From contig NZ_JAHXBU010000091.1 in NCBI RefSeq assembly GCF_020178975.1, positions 248,001-312,000 on the forward strand: DNA of 64,000 nt, in the 5' to 3' direction. Source of the DNA: Cesiribacter sp. SM1 (GTDB lineage Bacteria > Bacteroidota > Bacteroidia > Cytophagales > Cyclobacteriaceae). The notes under the pieces are model-generated. The model was not told the DNA's origin, ran no database searches, and saw only the letters and a program-made list of their open reading frames with translations. Shown here piece after piece: positions 9,200 to 21,243 of this stretch. The position numbers and the translations under genes are program-made. Numbering within the stretch: position 1 is the stretch's first letter; each line of letters opens with the position of its first letter.

Positions 9200-10227
9200 A
9201 GCAGCGGAAGTTTTACAGTGAAGCTGGTACTGGTTTCTTCTACCCTCATGGGTTTGGCAGAAAGGTAGGCGTACAAGGAGCGAAGGTTTTGCAGACCCTG
9301 CCTGTTAGAAGCATCGATGATGTTTTTAGGCTGAAGGTTGTTGCACACACAAAGATAGCCTGAAGCAGTTTCGATGGTAATGGTAAGCGGGTTTGCCTTG
9401 TTCAGCACATTATGTTTGATGGCGTTCTCGATCAGCACCTGCAGGCTTACTGGCACCACCCCCATTTCCAGATCATCTTTGCGGATATCAAAGTTAAAGC
9501 GCAGCCCATCGCCAAAACGGGTTTGCAGCAGGTTGGTGTAGTTGGCAATAAACTCAAGTTCGGTGGCCAGGCTTACCTGGCCCGTTGCCTGGTGCTGCAG
9601 CAGGTAGCGGTATACTTTCGAGAGCTGCTGCAGGAACTGGGAGGCCAGCGCCTGATCTTCATAAATAAGGCTGTTGAGTGAGCTAAGGGCATTGAACAGG
9701 AAATGCGGGTTCAGCTGGTTCTTAAGGTTATCGAACTGCACCTGTGTTTTTTCACGCTCCAGCCGCTCTGCCAGCCGGATGGAATCCTTCCAGCGCCCAA
9801 TGAAATAATCGGCTACAAAACCCAGGTTTAGGGCAACTGCCGCAAAGATATAGAGCACGTAGGTTGACAGTTTAAAGAAGCCCTCTATCTTGAAAGGCAC
9901 ATAAGGCTCACCAAAAACTTTAAGGATGTAGCGTACAAACAAGGCTACTGCAATACCCAGCAGCATCTGCACCACTATGCGCAGGCTCATGGAACGCTCA
10001 TAGGGTAGCAAGCGGTTAAGCAGCTTGTTAATCCCGTAAAAAGACTCCCATAAGAGCACCACCAGAACCAGCGATGTGAGTGCCATCAGCAGGTGAAAAG
10101 GCAGGCTTAGTTCCGGCAGTACATACAGGCGTACAACAAAGCCCACTACCACAATGGCAACGATAATGCTGTAAGTGCGCAGCAGCCTTTTTTTCTCTCT
10201 CAAGCCAATGTTGATTATGGCATTCAA
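9196..10227 (-). CDS. LytS-type sensor histidine kinase
   Basis: 343 residues in the inner membrane. The N-terminal 140 residues hold about four hydrophobic segments and no recognisable ligand domain. A short coiled segment leads to the His_kinase domain with phospho-acceptor His175 in LKNQLNPHFLFNALSSLNSL, and then an ATPase domain with LQVLIENAIKHNVLN (N box) and GLQNLRSLYAYL. This is the Bacteroidota kinase type that partners with LytTR regulators. It overlaps the response regulator by four bases downstream and the ABC ATPase by four bases upstream (10224-10227). The membrane segments themselves may sense the signal together with the exporter, as in Bce-type modules; that is inference. Confidence 0.9.
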   Translation of the reverse strand: MNAIINIGLREKKRLLRTYSIIVAIVVVGFVVRLYVLPELSLPFHLLMALTSLVLVVLLWESFYGINKLLNRLLPYERSMSLRIVVQMLLGIAVALFVRYILKVFGEPYVPFKIEGFFKLSTYVLYIFAAVALNLGFVADYFIGRWKDSIRLAERLEREKTQVQFDNLKNQLNPHFLFNALSSLNSLIYEDQALASQFLQQLSKVYRYLLQHQATGQVSLATELEFIANYTNLLQTRFGDGLRFNFDIRKDDLEMGVVPVSLQVLIENAIKHNVLNKANPLTITIETASGYLCVCNNLQPKNIIDASNRQGLQNLRSLYAYLSAKPMRVEETSTSFTVKLPLL

Positions 10228-10919
10228 GATACCAAAATGTTTGATCCTGTAATACGACCATCAACCATTTCCACAATGCGATCGGTGCGATGGGCAAAGG
10301 CATCATCGTGTGTAACCGCAATAATGGTTTGCCCATAGGCCTGCTTCAGCTCCTGGAAAATTTCGAGCACCAGCCCGGTGTTGTAGCTGTCGAGGTTGCC
10401 GGTGGGTTCATCGCCCATCACTATGGCCGGATCATTGATCATGGCCCTGGCAATAGCCACCCGCTGCTGCTGCCCGCCGGAGAGTTTGTTGGTTGGCTTC
10501 AGGGCCTGGTCTTCCATACCCAGCAGCTTCAACTTACTGTAGGCCCGCTCTTCTATTTCTTTGGTGCTGTAACGCCCCAGCTTTTGTGCCGGCAGCATTA
10601 CATTTTGCAGCACCGTAAACTCGGGCAGCAGGTAGTGAAACTGAAACACAAAGCCAATGTGCTCGTTCCGGAAACGGGCCAGCCCATTTTGCTTCATGCC
10701 GCTTAGCTTCTGCCCCCTGATGCAGAGCTCACCTTCGTAATCGGTATCCATGGTGGAGAGTACGTACATGAGCGTGGATTTACCACAGCCCGATTTACCC
10801 ACCAGGGCAACAAACTCTCCTGCCTGTACCTGCAGGTTTATGTTCTTGAGCACCTGAAACTTCTGTGGTTCGTAGAAGTACTTGTTCAGCTGCCGGGTTT
10901 CTAATACTGTCGTTTTCAT
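10224..10919 (-). CDS. ABC transporter ATP-binding protein (MacB/LolD-like)
   Basis: 231 residues, the nucleotide-binding subunit of the exporter. Walker A is GKSGCGKST, the Q-loop lies in [20 protein letters not shown], the ABC signature is [15 protein letters not shown], Walker B is [12 protein letters not shown], and the H-loop is in VTHDD. The [11 protein letters not shown] and GNLD motifs are those of the MacB/LolD/FtsE group, which works with FtsX-type permeases. It is separated from the permease gene upstream by three bases. Confidence 0.94.
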   Translation of the reverse strand: MKTTVLETRQLNKYFYEPQKFQVLKNINLQVQAGEFVALVGKSGCGKSTLMYVLSTMDTDYEGELCIRGQKLSGMKQNGLARFRNEHIGFVFQFHYLLPEFTVLQNVMLPAQKLGRYSTKEIEERAYSKLKLLGMEDQALKPTNKLSGGQQQRVAIARAMINDPAIVMGDEPTGNLDSYNTGLVLEIFQELKQAYGQTIIAVTHDDAFAHRTDRIVEMVDGRITGSNILVS

Positions 10920-10922
10920 GGC

Positions 10923-12170
10923 TTACTGTCCTCTGATAATTTCTATTGGATCTACGCCTGCGGCTTTGCGGGAGGGCATATAGCCGGCTATGGCTGTGGT
11001 AAGCACACCAAATATGATCCCGATAAGGTAGTACTGAGCATCGAAGTTTACAGGCAGGTGGTCCATGGCAATCATGTCGCCACCATCGAATGGTGCCTGC
11101 ACAATTAAGCTGGAAAGTCCCCATCCAATGAGCAGGCCCAGCAGGCTGCCCACAACACCAATAATCAGCGACTGGATCATAAAGATCTGTTTTACATCCC
11201 TGCCTGCAAAACCGGTTGCTTTCAGGATGGCAATGTCCTTCATCTTGCTCATGATAGTCATGTTCAGGATGTTGTAAATACCAAAACCAGCCACCACCAG
11301 GAGAGTAATGGATACAGAATAGGTAAGTATGTTGCGGATTACTACCCCCATCAGCATGGTGGCATTGGCAGTTTCCCAGTCTTCGGCTTTGTAGCCTCCT
11401 AACTTTTGCAGCTTAGGGGCCAGGGCTTTTGCCTCTTTAAAATTGTGTAGCTTGATGTTGATGTCGGTAACATAGCTATTGTCAACACCCAGGATCTTCT
11501 GCACAGTACTGATGTTGGCGTAGCTCTTGCTGTTATCGATGGTGCCAATGCCCATCTGAAAAGTGGCCACCACCTTCAGGCTCATTACCTGCCCGGCAGG
11601 CGTAGTAATCACCACCCGGTCGCCCCGCTGTACCCCCAGCTTTTTAGCCAGTCCTGTGCCCATGATTAGTCCGTTATGGGTGGCCACCAGGTCCTCCAGT
11701 TTGCCAGACCTGATCTTACTCTTCAGGTCGAAGAGCTTGTCTTCTTCCAGGATATTTACACCTGCCACTGTGCCGTTCAGCTGACTTGGACCATTGTTGT
11801 AAAACACCTGCGTTGCCAGCTGGGGGGCGGCTCCTTTTACCTGCGGGTACTGCCGTATCATGGCTGCCAGCTGTGCAGCATTACGCAATTTTGGCTGCTC
11901 GTTGCGTGCTTTCTGATGGTGCACCACGGTAGCTGCCTCCGGGTAGTGGCGTTCCAGCAGGGTGCTGCGCTGCTCGTTTACATCATGGTATATGCGTATG
12001 TCGGGCACAGAAGTCATGGCCAGGTCTTCTGTCAGGTCATTAAGGCCCGACATCAGGCTGATCATGGTAATAAACATGCCAATGCCAAAGGTTACGCCCA
12101 TCATGGCCACGAAGGTTTGCCGTTTGCGGGAAAGCAGGTGCGTTTTGGCTATTTGAAAAGACAGCAGCAT
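10923..12170 (-). CDS. ABC transporter permease, FtsX/MacB-like
   Basis: 415 residues in the inner membrane. One membrane segment near the N-terminus (FVAMMGVTFGIGMFITMISLM) is followed by a large periplasmic MacB-type core (about 45-275) and three C-terminal segments (ILTYSVSITLLVVAGFGIYNI, a second at about 340, a third near LIGIIFGVLTTAIAGYM). The C-terminus ends PSRKAAGVDPIEIIRGQ, the usual ending of FtsX/MacB permeases. With the ATPase it should form a mechanotransmission exporter that passes substrate to the adaptor and TolC proteins. It sits two bases from the adaptor gene. Confidence 0.93.
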   Translation of the reverse strand: MLLSFQIAKTHLLSRKRQTFVAMMGVTFGIGMFITMISLMSGLNDLTEDLAMTSVPDIRIYHDVNEQRSTLLERHYPEAATVVHHQKARNEQPKLRNAAQLAAMIRQYPQVKGAAPQLATQVFYNNGPSQLNGTVAGVNILEEDKLFDLKSKIRSGKLEDLVATHNGLIMGTGLAKKLGVQRGDRVVITTPAGQVMSLKVVATFQMGIGTIDNSKSYANISTVQKILGVDNSYVTDINIKLHNFKEAKALAPKLQKLGGYKAEDWETANATMLMGVVIRNILTYSVSITLLVVAGFGIYNILNMTIMSKMKDIAILKATGFAGRDVKQIFMIQSLIIGVVGSLLGLLIGWGLSSLIVQAPFDGGDMIAMDHLPVNFDAQYYLIGIIFGVLTTAIAGYMPSRKAAGVDPIEIIRGQ

Positions 12171-12172
12171 GG

Positions 12173-13330
12173 CTATTTCATTAAGAGTTGTGTTTGTGCA
12201 TCCAGCCCGGCAAGCACCTCCACCCGGTCAAGGGTTTCAATGCCTTTTTGTATCCGGATCTTGCGTTCTTCTCCCTCCTGCCTGATCCAGACAGAGTCCT
12301 CACTGACAAGGGCTTCTTTTGGGATCACAAGCGCATTTTGCTTACGTGCTATGATGATGTTGCCTTCGGCGGAAAGACCTGAAAATCCTGCCGGCAAACT
12401 ATCTGTAAAAGTTGCCTCTACCCGAACCGCCTGCTCCCTTGCACTTACCTGCGGATAGATCTTGCTAACCCTGGCCCGGAACAACTGTCCCGGAAATGCA
12501 TCGAGCTCAGTGAGCACCTCCTGCCCCAGGGAGATTTTTCGGATGTCGAGTTCATCGATCTGGAGTTCCAGGTGGAATTGTTCACTTTTACCCAGCGTGG
12601 CCAGCAACTCGTTGCGTTTTACCAGCTCGCCAACCCGCTTGGCGGTGTAGTATACTTTTCCATCGCGGTCGCTTCTTACAATGTAGCGGCCACTTTCATC
12701 AGAGGCTATGTTCAGCTGGCTCCTGGCAGAGGTAAGCTCCTGCTGCAGCTGGTTAATAGTACGCTGCAAACGACTTTGCTGTGCCCGGTATTCGCTTTGA
12801 GAATTTTCATAGGCCAGGCGCATGCGGTCCCACTCTGCCGGGGAGGTAGCACCAGCCTCTATCAGGTTTTTATAGCGATGGTAGTTTACCGAATCATAGG
12901 CCAGCTTAGTTTTGGCAGCCTGTACCCCCGCCCGCAGCTCCTGCAGCACCGGGGAGTTTTCGCTTAGGTTAAGCTGGGCCAGGCGGTAACGCTCCTGTGT
13001 TTCGGTAAAGCGTGCATCCTGCTGGCTGCTCCCAAGGATGTAGACTGGATCGCCGGCTTTAACTTCTGCTCCTTCCTCCACCAGCTTTTGGGCAACCACT
13101 CCTTCTGTCTGGGCAAAGAGCTGGTACTCTTCATCGGGCACCAGGTAGCCGGAGGCATACACTGCTTCTATAATCTCCTGTTGCTGTACGGGGATGGTTT
13201 CTGTAGTATCGTTACAAGATGTAAAGGCGAGTGTGGTGAGGGCAAGAAGGCCCCATAGGTGGTTTAGTTTCTTTGGGGAAAAGTTTAAACCCTTTGCCTG
13301 GTAGTGTATATATGCATTTAATGTTCTCAT
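12173..13330 (-). CDS. Efflux periplasmic adaptor (MFP/HlyD family) lipoprotein
   Basis: About 385 residues from the ATG at 13330; an alternative ATG at 13366 would overlap the upstream TolC gene by 32 bases, whereas 13330 leaves a four-base gap. A hydrophobic stretch ends in TLAFTSC (Cys39 as lipidated residue). The adaptor fold follows: a lipoyl half (VVAQKLVEEGAEVKAGDPVYIL), an alpha-helical hairpin rich in Gln and Glu (about 85-195), the second lipoyl half (GKVYYTAKRVGELVKRNELLATLG), a beta-barrel and a membrane-proximal domain. It bridges the permease and TolC across the periplasm, as MacA does. Confidence 0.9.
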   Translation of the reverse strand: MRTLNAYIHYQAKGLNFSPKKLNHLWGLLALTTLAFTSCNDTTETIPVQQQEIIEAVYASGYLVPDEEYQLFAQTEGVVAQKLVEEGAEVKAGDPVYILGSSQQDARFTETQERYRLAQLNLSENSPVLQELRAGVQAAKTKLAYDSVNYHRYKNLIEAGATSPAEWDRMRLAYENSQSEYRAQQSRLQRTINQLQQELTSARSQLNIASDESGRYIVRSDRDGKVYYTAKRVGELVKRNELLATLGKSEQFHLELQIDELDIRKISLGQEVLTELDAFPGQLFRARVSKIYPQVSAREQAVRVEATFTDSLPAGFSGLSAEGNIIIARKQNALVIPKEALVSEDSVWIRQEGEERKIRIQKGIETLDRVEVLAGLDAQTQLLMK

Positions 13331-13334
13331 GACT

Positions 13335-14663
13335 TTAATAGGTATTTCTGGTGGTGATAAGGGCACTGTAGTAGAGGTGATCGGAGAGCGCTTTCAGGAG
13401 GCTGTTCTGGGCTCTTAGCTTCTCGTGGTACACATTGATGAGCCCGTCCAGGGGCAAAACGCCGGCATTGTATTTCAGCCTTGCCAGCTGGTAATTCTGA
13501 TTTCCCAGGGCAAAGGATTCCTGGGCAAAAGCCAGGCTCCGGCTGCTCTGCTGGTAGTTGGTGAGCAGCTCCTGCTGTTCCTGCTGCAGCTGGTTAGCTG
13601 TATGCTGCAGCTCCAGTGTTGCGGCCTCCCATTGCAAATGGGCTTTACGGGTGGAGGCAAGGCGGTGGAATCCGGTAAAAAGAGGCCAGTCCAGCCGCAA
13701 ACCTGCAATACCAATATTAAACCAGGGCTGTCCGCTTTCTGTAAAATTAAAGGCATCGCGCTGCGCCTGCCGGGTGTAGCGGGCGTAGGCCGATAGCTCC
13801 GGCAGCAGCTTACGCCGTTCGCGCTGCCAATTGAGTTTGCTGCTCTGAACCCTTGCCTCTCCCAGCCGGTAAACTGGCAAAGCAGTGTAGGAGTAGGCTG
13901 GCGCCTGGAGTGTCCGGATCTCTCCCCCGGGTTCTTCGGTTAAAAGCAGTTCCTCCCCTGGCGCCAGCCCCAGCAGCACCTTCAGGCGGCTAAGGTTGTT
14001 GGCAAAAACAGCTCTGTTTTCTTCCAGGTTACGGTTACTTTCCAGCTGCAGGTTACGGATGCGATTCGCTTCCAGCGGCTCAAGAATACCATTTTGCAGC
14101 TTGTGCCCAGCCTGCACCATCAGCGAATCGTTGGCTGCTTTAGTATTTAGCGCCAGCGCTACGGCCTGCTGGCTTAGCAGGGTTAGGTAGTAGGCCCTGG
14201 CCACACTTTCGGCTGTGTTTAGCCTGCTGTGCTCGAGCTGCAGCGCTGCAGTTTTAGCCTCCATGGCTGCCTGCTGTGTGCCAGTCCAGAGGCTGGCGTT
14301 GATGAGGGGCATGCTGGCCTCCACCCCCAGGTTCAGGGCGTAGGGCTGACCAAAGCTAACTTCCAGGTAAGTGCCTGGCTCACCCCCCAGCACTTCTGCC
14401 GGGATCAGCTGCACCGGCAAGCTAAAATAATAATCCAGGGTGGAAACTGCCTTTAGCTGCGGCATCAGGGCGGCTCGCTGCATGGGCTTTGCCTGGGCTG
14501 CGGCATCGGCAGTATGCTGTACTGACTTAAGCTGCAGGTTGTTTTGCAGGGCATAGGCAATACTGGCATCTACATTTTCCAGCACCAGCTGTGCCTGTGC
14601 GCTTAGGCTGCCAGTCTGCATCAGGCTGCCGAGCATCAGGATAAAAATGAGTATTGGGCGCAT
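13335..14663 (-). CDS. TolC family outer membrane efflux protein
   Basis: About 442 residues from the ATG at 14663, chosen because it opens a clean signal peptide (MRPILIFILMLGSLMQTGSLS); the upstream ATG at 14702 only adds 13 residues. The rest is two repeats of the outer membrane efflux domain, with long Gln/Ala/Leu-rich helices and short beta-segments such as SYTALPVYRLGEARVQSS and GIAGLRLDWPLFTGF. It forms the trimeric outer-membrane channel of the exporter. It is the first gene of the operon, whose promoter must lie in 14664-14913, shared with the divergent MBL gene. Confidence 0.9.
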   Translation of the reverse strand: MRPILIFILMLGSLMQTGSLSAQAQLVLENVDASIAYALQNNLQLKSVQHTADAAAQAKPMQRAALMPQLKAVSTLDYYFSLPVQLIPAEVLGGEPGTYLEVSFGQPYALNLGVEASMPLINASLWTGTQQAAMEAKTAALQLEHSRLNTAESVARAYYLTLLSQQAVALALNTKAANDSLMVQAGHKLQNGILEPLEANRIRNLQLESNRNLEENRAVFANNLSRLKVLLGLAPGEELLLTEEPGGEIRTLQAPAYSYTALPVYRLGEARVQSSKLNWQRERRKLLPELSAYARYTRQAQRDAFNFTESGQPWFNIGIAGLRLDWPLFTGFHRLASTRKAHLQWEAATLELQHTANQLQQEQQELLTNYQQSSRSLAFAQESFALGNQNYQLARLKYNAGVLPLDGLINVYHEKLRAQNSLLKALSDHLYYSALITTRNTY

Positions 14664-14913
14664 GGCTGTTTGTTTTTTCACCAAAATTGCTGCCCAGCGC
14701 ATTTAGCTGAAAATTTCTTTGACTGAAGCCTGAAAAAATGGGGTTGAAATGTAGTGTTCAGAAAATAAAGTGAATGGCCAGAAAGGGCAGAAACTGCTGT
14801 TACATGCATCTGGCATCAAGAACCTGCAAGCAGGTCCTCAAGCAACATCAGCACCTTAAACATCTGGTATATAAGCCGGTTAGCATTAGGAGACCCATTA
14901 ATTTTTTTACCTT

Positions 14914-15777
14914 ATGGATACTAACATGCACCAAAGCGGGGATGACAAGTTCATTCCCATGACATCTTTCTCGAGCGGAAAAGGGCATCAGGTCGGGGAG
15001 GATGTTTATTATTACACCAACCAGATCGTAAACTTTGCCCTGGTGGGTACAACTGAACACTGGGTACTGGTAGATGCCGGCATGCCTAAATCTGGCTCCG
15101 AGATTATTTCTGTGGCTGAAAAAAGGTTTGGAGAAGGCAGCAAACCTGCCGCTATTATTTTAACCCACGGACATTTTGACCATGTAGGCGGTATTGTTGA
15201 ACTAATTGAAACATGGGGCGTACCGGTCTACGCGCATACATTTGAATTTCCCTTCCTGACCGGGCAGCAAAGTTATGCAGAACCCGATGCTACAGTTGAG
15301 GGAGGCATGCTGGCTAAAATATCATCCATTTACCCACATGAGCCAGTCAACATCAGCGGAACGCTTCGTTCCCTGCCTGCAGATGGAAGTGTGCCTGAAA
15401 TGAGAGGCTGGCGCTGGATTCATACCCCTGGTCACACCCCGGGACATGTTTCTCTATTCCGTGAAAGTGACCGTACCCTTATTGCCGGCGATGCCTTTGT
15501 TGCCGTTAAGCAGGACTCGTTCTACAAAGTGCTGGTGCAAAAAGCAGAGATACAGGGACCTCCCAGGTACTTAACCACCGACTGGACCTCCGCCAGGCTT
15601 TCGGTAAAAAAGCTTGAAGCCCTGCAGCCACAGCTGGCCATTACGGGCCATGGCCCGGCTATGGAAGGCAGAGCGCTACGCGATGGCCTTAGCAGGCTGG
15701 CCCAGGAATTCGACAGGATTGCCCTGCCGGATCATGGTAAATATGTAAAAGACAGGGATAAAACTACAGATCGTTAA
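14914..15777 (+). CDS. Metallo-beta-lactamase-fold hydrolase
   Basis: 287 residues. The zinc-binding motif THGHFDHVGG is followed by a His in TPGHTPGHVSL, an Asp in IAGDAFV and a His in ITGHGPAM, the full set for a two-metal MBL site. No signal peptide is seen, so it is probably cytoplasmic. The fold serves many reactions (thioester, lactone and phosphodiester cleavage), and nothing here picks one. An in-frame ATG 15 codons in (near 14959) is an alternative start. It is monocistronic and faces glnS across a shared terminator. Confidence 0.88.
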   Translation: MDTNMHQSGDDKFIPMTSFSSGKGHQVGEDVYYYTNQIVNFALVGTTEHWVLVDAGMPKSGSEIISVAEKRFGEGSKPAAIILTHGHFDHVGGIVELIETWGVPVYAHTFEFPFLTGQQSYAEPDATVEGGMLAKISSIYPHEPVNISGTLRSLPADGSVPEMRGWRWIHTPGHTPGHVSLFRESDRTLIAGDAFVAVKQDSFYKVLVQKAEIQGPPRYLTTDWTSARLSVKKLEALQPQLAITGHGPAMEGRALRDGLSRLAQEFDRIALPDHGKYVKDRDKTTDR

Positions 15778-15825
15778 ACAGACTCAGCTGGTTTCGGGTT
15801 CTGTTACCAGATCACAGAAACAAAG

Positions 15826-15888
15826 AAAACCTCCTGCTTTGGAAATTGAATTGTCATGCTTCAAGAACCAAAAGCCAGGAGGTTTTTT
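15826..15888. terminator. Bidirectional terminator between MBL gene and glnS
   Basis: CCTCCTG at 15830-15836 pairs with CAGGAGG at 15876-15882, extended inward by CTTTGG with CCAAAG across a one-base bulge. A-rich and T-rich flanks (AAAA before, TTTTTT after at 15883-15888) would stop transcription from both sides. It sits between two convergent genes. Confidence 0.75.
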
Positions 15889-15927
15889 ATGTATTCAGGA
15901 AATGGGATTTTCAGCTGCCCCCTTCTT

Positions 15928-17589
15928 TTACTTCTTAGATTCCTTGGCCCACATATCTCTTAAGCCTACGGTACGGTTAAACACCAGCTTATCTGCAGTA
16001 GAATCGGGATCCAGGGTAAAATAGCCCTTGCGCAGAAACTGGTAGCGCTCCTCGAGTGTGGCTTCTTTCAGTGCTGGCTCGGCATAGGCTGTTTCTATCA
16101 CCTGCAGGGAGTCCGGGTTGAGGTGCTCCTTGAAATCACCTTCGGCATCGGCTACATCTTCGTGCATAAAGAGGCGGTCGTACAGCCTAACCTCAATCGG
16201 CAGGGCCTGTGCTGCACTCACCCAGTGAAGGGTGCCTTTTACATTGATGCCTGAGGTGTCGGAACCGCTCCTGCTCTCAGGCACATAGGTGCAGTGCAGT
16301 TCTGTGATATTGCCCTGCGCATCTTTCACCACCTCCTCGCACTTAATGATGTAGGCATGCTTTAAGCGCACCATTTGTCCGGGCGCGAGGCGGAAGAACT
16401 TCTTGGGTGCATTTTCCATGAAATCCTCCTGCTCGATGTACAGCTCACGGCTGAACGGGATATCCCTGGAGCCACTGTTTGCATCTTCGGGATTATCCTC
16501 ACCCGGCAGCATCTCCACCTCTCCTTCGGGATAGTTGGTAAGCACTACTTTAAGAGGATCCAGCACTACCATACGGCGCTGGGCAACTTTGTTCAGGTGA
16601 TCGCGCACGCTAAACTCCAACAGCCCCACATCAATCAGGTTTTCACGCCTGGCCACACCAATGCGCTCGCAAAAATCGCGGATACTCTCCGGCGTATAGC
16701 CCCTGCGGCGCAGGGCGCTGATGGTAGGCATGCGCGGATCGTCCCAGCCGCTTACGTACCTGCCATTTACCAACTGCAGTAATTTGCGCTTGCTCATTAC
16801 CGTATAACTTAGGTTCAGGCGGGCAAATTCATACTGCTGCGAAGGAAAAATTCCCAGCTGCTCAATAAACCAGTAGTACAGATCGCGGTGCGGGATAAAC
16901 TCCAGTGTGCAGATGCTGTGGGTAACATTTTCTATGGCATCGCTCTGGCCATGGGCAAAGTCGTACATGGGGTACACACACCAGGTATCGCCGGTACGGT
17001 GGTGATGGGCATGTTTAATGCGGTACATGAGCGGATCGCGCATGTGCATGTTCTGATGCGCCATATCTATTTTGGCCCTGAGCACCTTCTCACCATCGCG
17101 GTACTTACCCTCCTTCATTTCCTGGAACAGGCGCAGGTTTTCTTCTACACTACGATCGCGGAAGGGGCTGTTGGTACCAGACCTGGTGGGCGTACCTTTT
17201 TGTGCGGCAATTTCTTCGCTGGTGCTGTCGTCTACATAAGCCAGTCCTTTGCGGATCAGCACAACGGCCCAATCGTACAACTGCTGGAAATAGTCGGAGG
17301 CGTAGAGCTCGTGCTGCCAGTTAAATCCCAGCCAGCGAATATCATTCTTAATGCTTTGTACGTATTCGGTATCTTCGGTGGTGGGGTTGGTATCGTCGAA
17401 GCGCAGATTGGTGTACCCGCCAAACTCCTGCGAAAGACCAAAGTTCAGGCAGATGCTTTTGGCATGACCAATATGCAGGTAACCGTTTGGCTCCGGCGGA
17501 AAGCGGGTAACAATGCTTTTGTATTTTCCGGTTTTAAGGTCGTTGGCAACAATCTCTTCGAGAAAGTTTGGGCCTTTATTATCACTCAT
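15928..17589 (-). CDS. glnS: Glutaminyl-tRNA synthetase
   Basis: 553 residues, almost exactly the usual length. It joins glutamine to tRNA-Gln in the cytoplasm. The class I signatures are present: PPEPNGYLHIGHAKS (HIGH motif, residues about 31-45) and VMSKRK (KMSKS equivalent, near 270). GlnRS-specific blocks RFDDTNPTTEDTEYV and YPMYDFAHGQSDAIENVTHS separate it from non-discriminating GluRS. The C-terminal part is the two-barrel anticodon-binding domain. A TAATTTTG element on the minus strand at 17668-17661 fits a Bacteroidetes -7 box about 72 bases before the start codon. It is a single-gene unit. Confidence 0.97.
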   Translation of the reverse strand: MSDNKGPNFLEEIVANDLKTGKYKSIVTRFPPEPNGYLHIGHAKSICLNFGLSQEFGGYTNLRFDDTNPTTEDTEYVQSIKNDIRWLGFNWQHELYASDYFQQLYDWAVVLIRKGLAYVDDSTSEEIAAQKGTPTRSGTNSPFRDRSVEENLRLFQEMKEGKYRDGEKVLRAKIDMAHQNMHMRDPLMYRIKHAHHHRTGDTWCVYPMYDFAHGQSDAIENVTHSICTLEFIPHRDLYYWFIEQLGIFPSQQYEFARLNLSYTVMSKRKLLQLVNGRYVSGWDDPRMPTISALRRRGYTPESIRDFCERIGVARRENLIDVGLLEFSVRDHLNKVAQRRMVVLDPLKVVLTNYPEGEVEMLPGEDNPEDANSGSRDIPFSRELYIEQEDFMENAPKKFFRLAPGQMVRLKHAYIIKCEEVVKDAQGNITELHCTYVPESRSGSDTSGINVKGTLHWVSAAQALPIEVRLYDRLFMHEDVADAEGDFKEHLNPDSLQVIETAYAEPALKEATLEERYQFLRKGYFTLDPDSTADKLVFNRTVGLRDMWAKESKK

Positions 17590-17835
17590 AAAAATCTATT
17601 GCTTCAGCTTATGTAGAAAAGTTTAAGGGGCCTGAAGGCGGCTAACCTTAGACAACACTGCAAAATTACTGTTTTTTGGGAATTTCTTAGCGCTGCATCC
17701 TTTTGATGACAGCCGGAAGCTTAAATATCATGCGCTGATAATTGTTCAGGACGCTAAGTTTCTGGAACAGTACACTGTGGTAAACTTTCCATCGATAACC
17801 TTTTGGCCAGGGCAGGACACCCTTTGATGAAAACC
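17590..17835. other. Upstream region of glnS
   Basis: Contains a candidate -7 element (TAATTTTG on the minus strand, 17668-17661) but no matching -33 TTTG at the usual distance. A 60-codon minus-strand frame at 17687-17869 runs into the lacZ-like gene's terminator hairpin and is not credible as a gene. Nothing else was recognised. Confidence 0.4.
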
Positions 17836-17886
17836 AAAAAAAAACATGACCTGGCCTTTGCAGCAGCAAACAGGGGCCAGGTCATG
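17836..17886 (-). terminator. Rho-independent terminator of the GH2/GH30 operon
   Basis: A perfect 12-base stem, CATGACCTGGCC at 17845-17856 with GGCCAGGTCATG at 17875-17886, followed on the minus strand by nine T residues (A-run at 17836-17844). It begins 42 bases after the stop codon of the large GH2 gene and closes the leftward sugar-utilisation operon. Confidence 0.9.
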
Positions 17887-17927
17887 CAGAAAAAACACCT
17901 TCAGGATAGCCTGAAGTCTTTACAGCA

Positions 17928-21104
<3,177 letters not shown>

Positions 21105-21243
21105 TCACTGTTTATAAAACAGCATCTGTGATGGTACTGCATGTTTATCTGAGGCAGGCGGTAAAACTGGTTTGCTATCACCAACACCTGGCACACCAAA
21201 AAAATGCATTTTACCTATTTTTGAAAGCATATGTGTCTCATAC

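Noticed and set aside
11676-12458. 260-codon plus-strand open frame
   Set aside because: Antisense to the ABC permease and adaptor genes, both of which have strong family motifs.
16888-17616. 242-codon plus-strand open frame
   Set aside because: Antisense to glnS, whose identity is certain.
17687-17869. 60-codon minus-strand open frame
   Set aside because: Starts inside the strong terminator hairpin of the GH2 operon and reads through A-runs; not protein-like.
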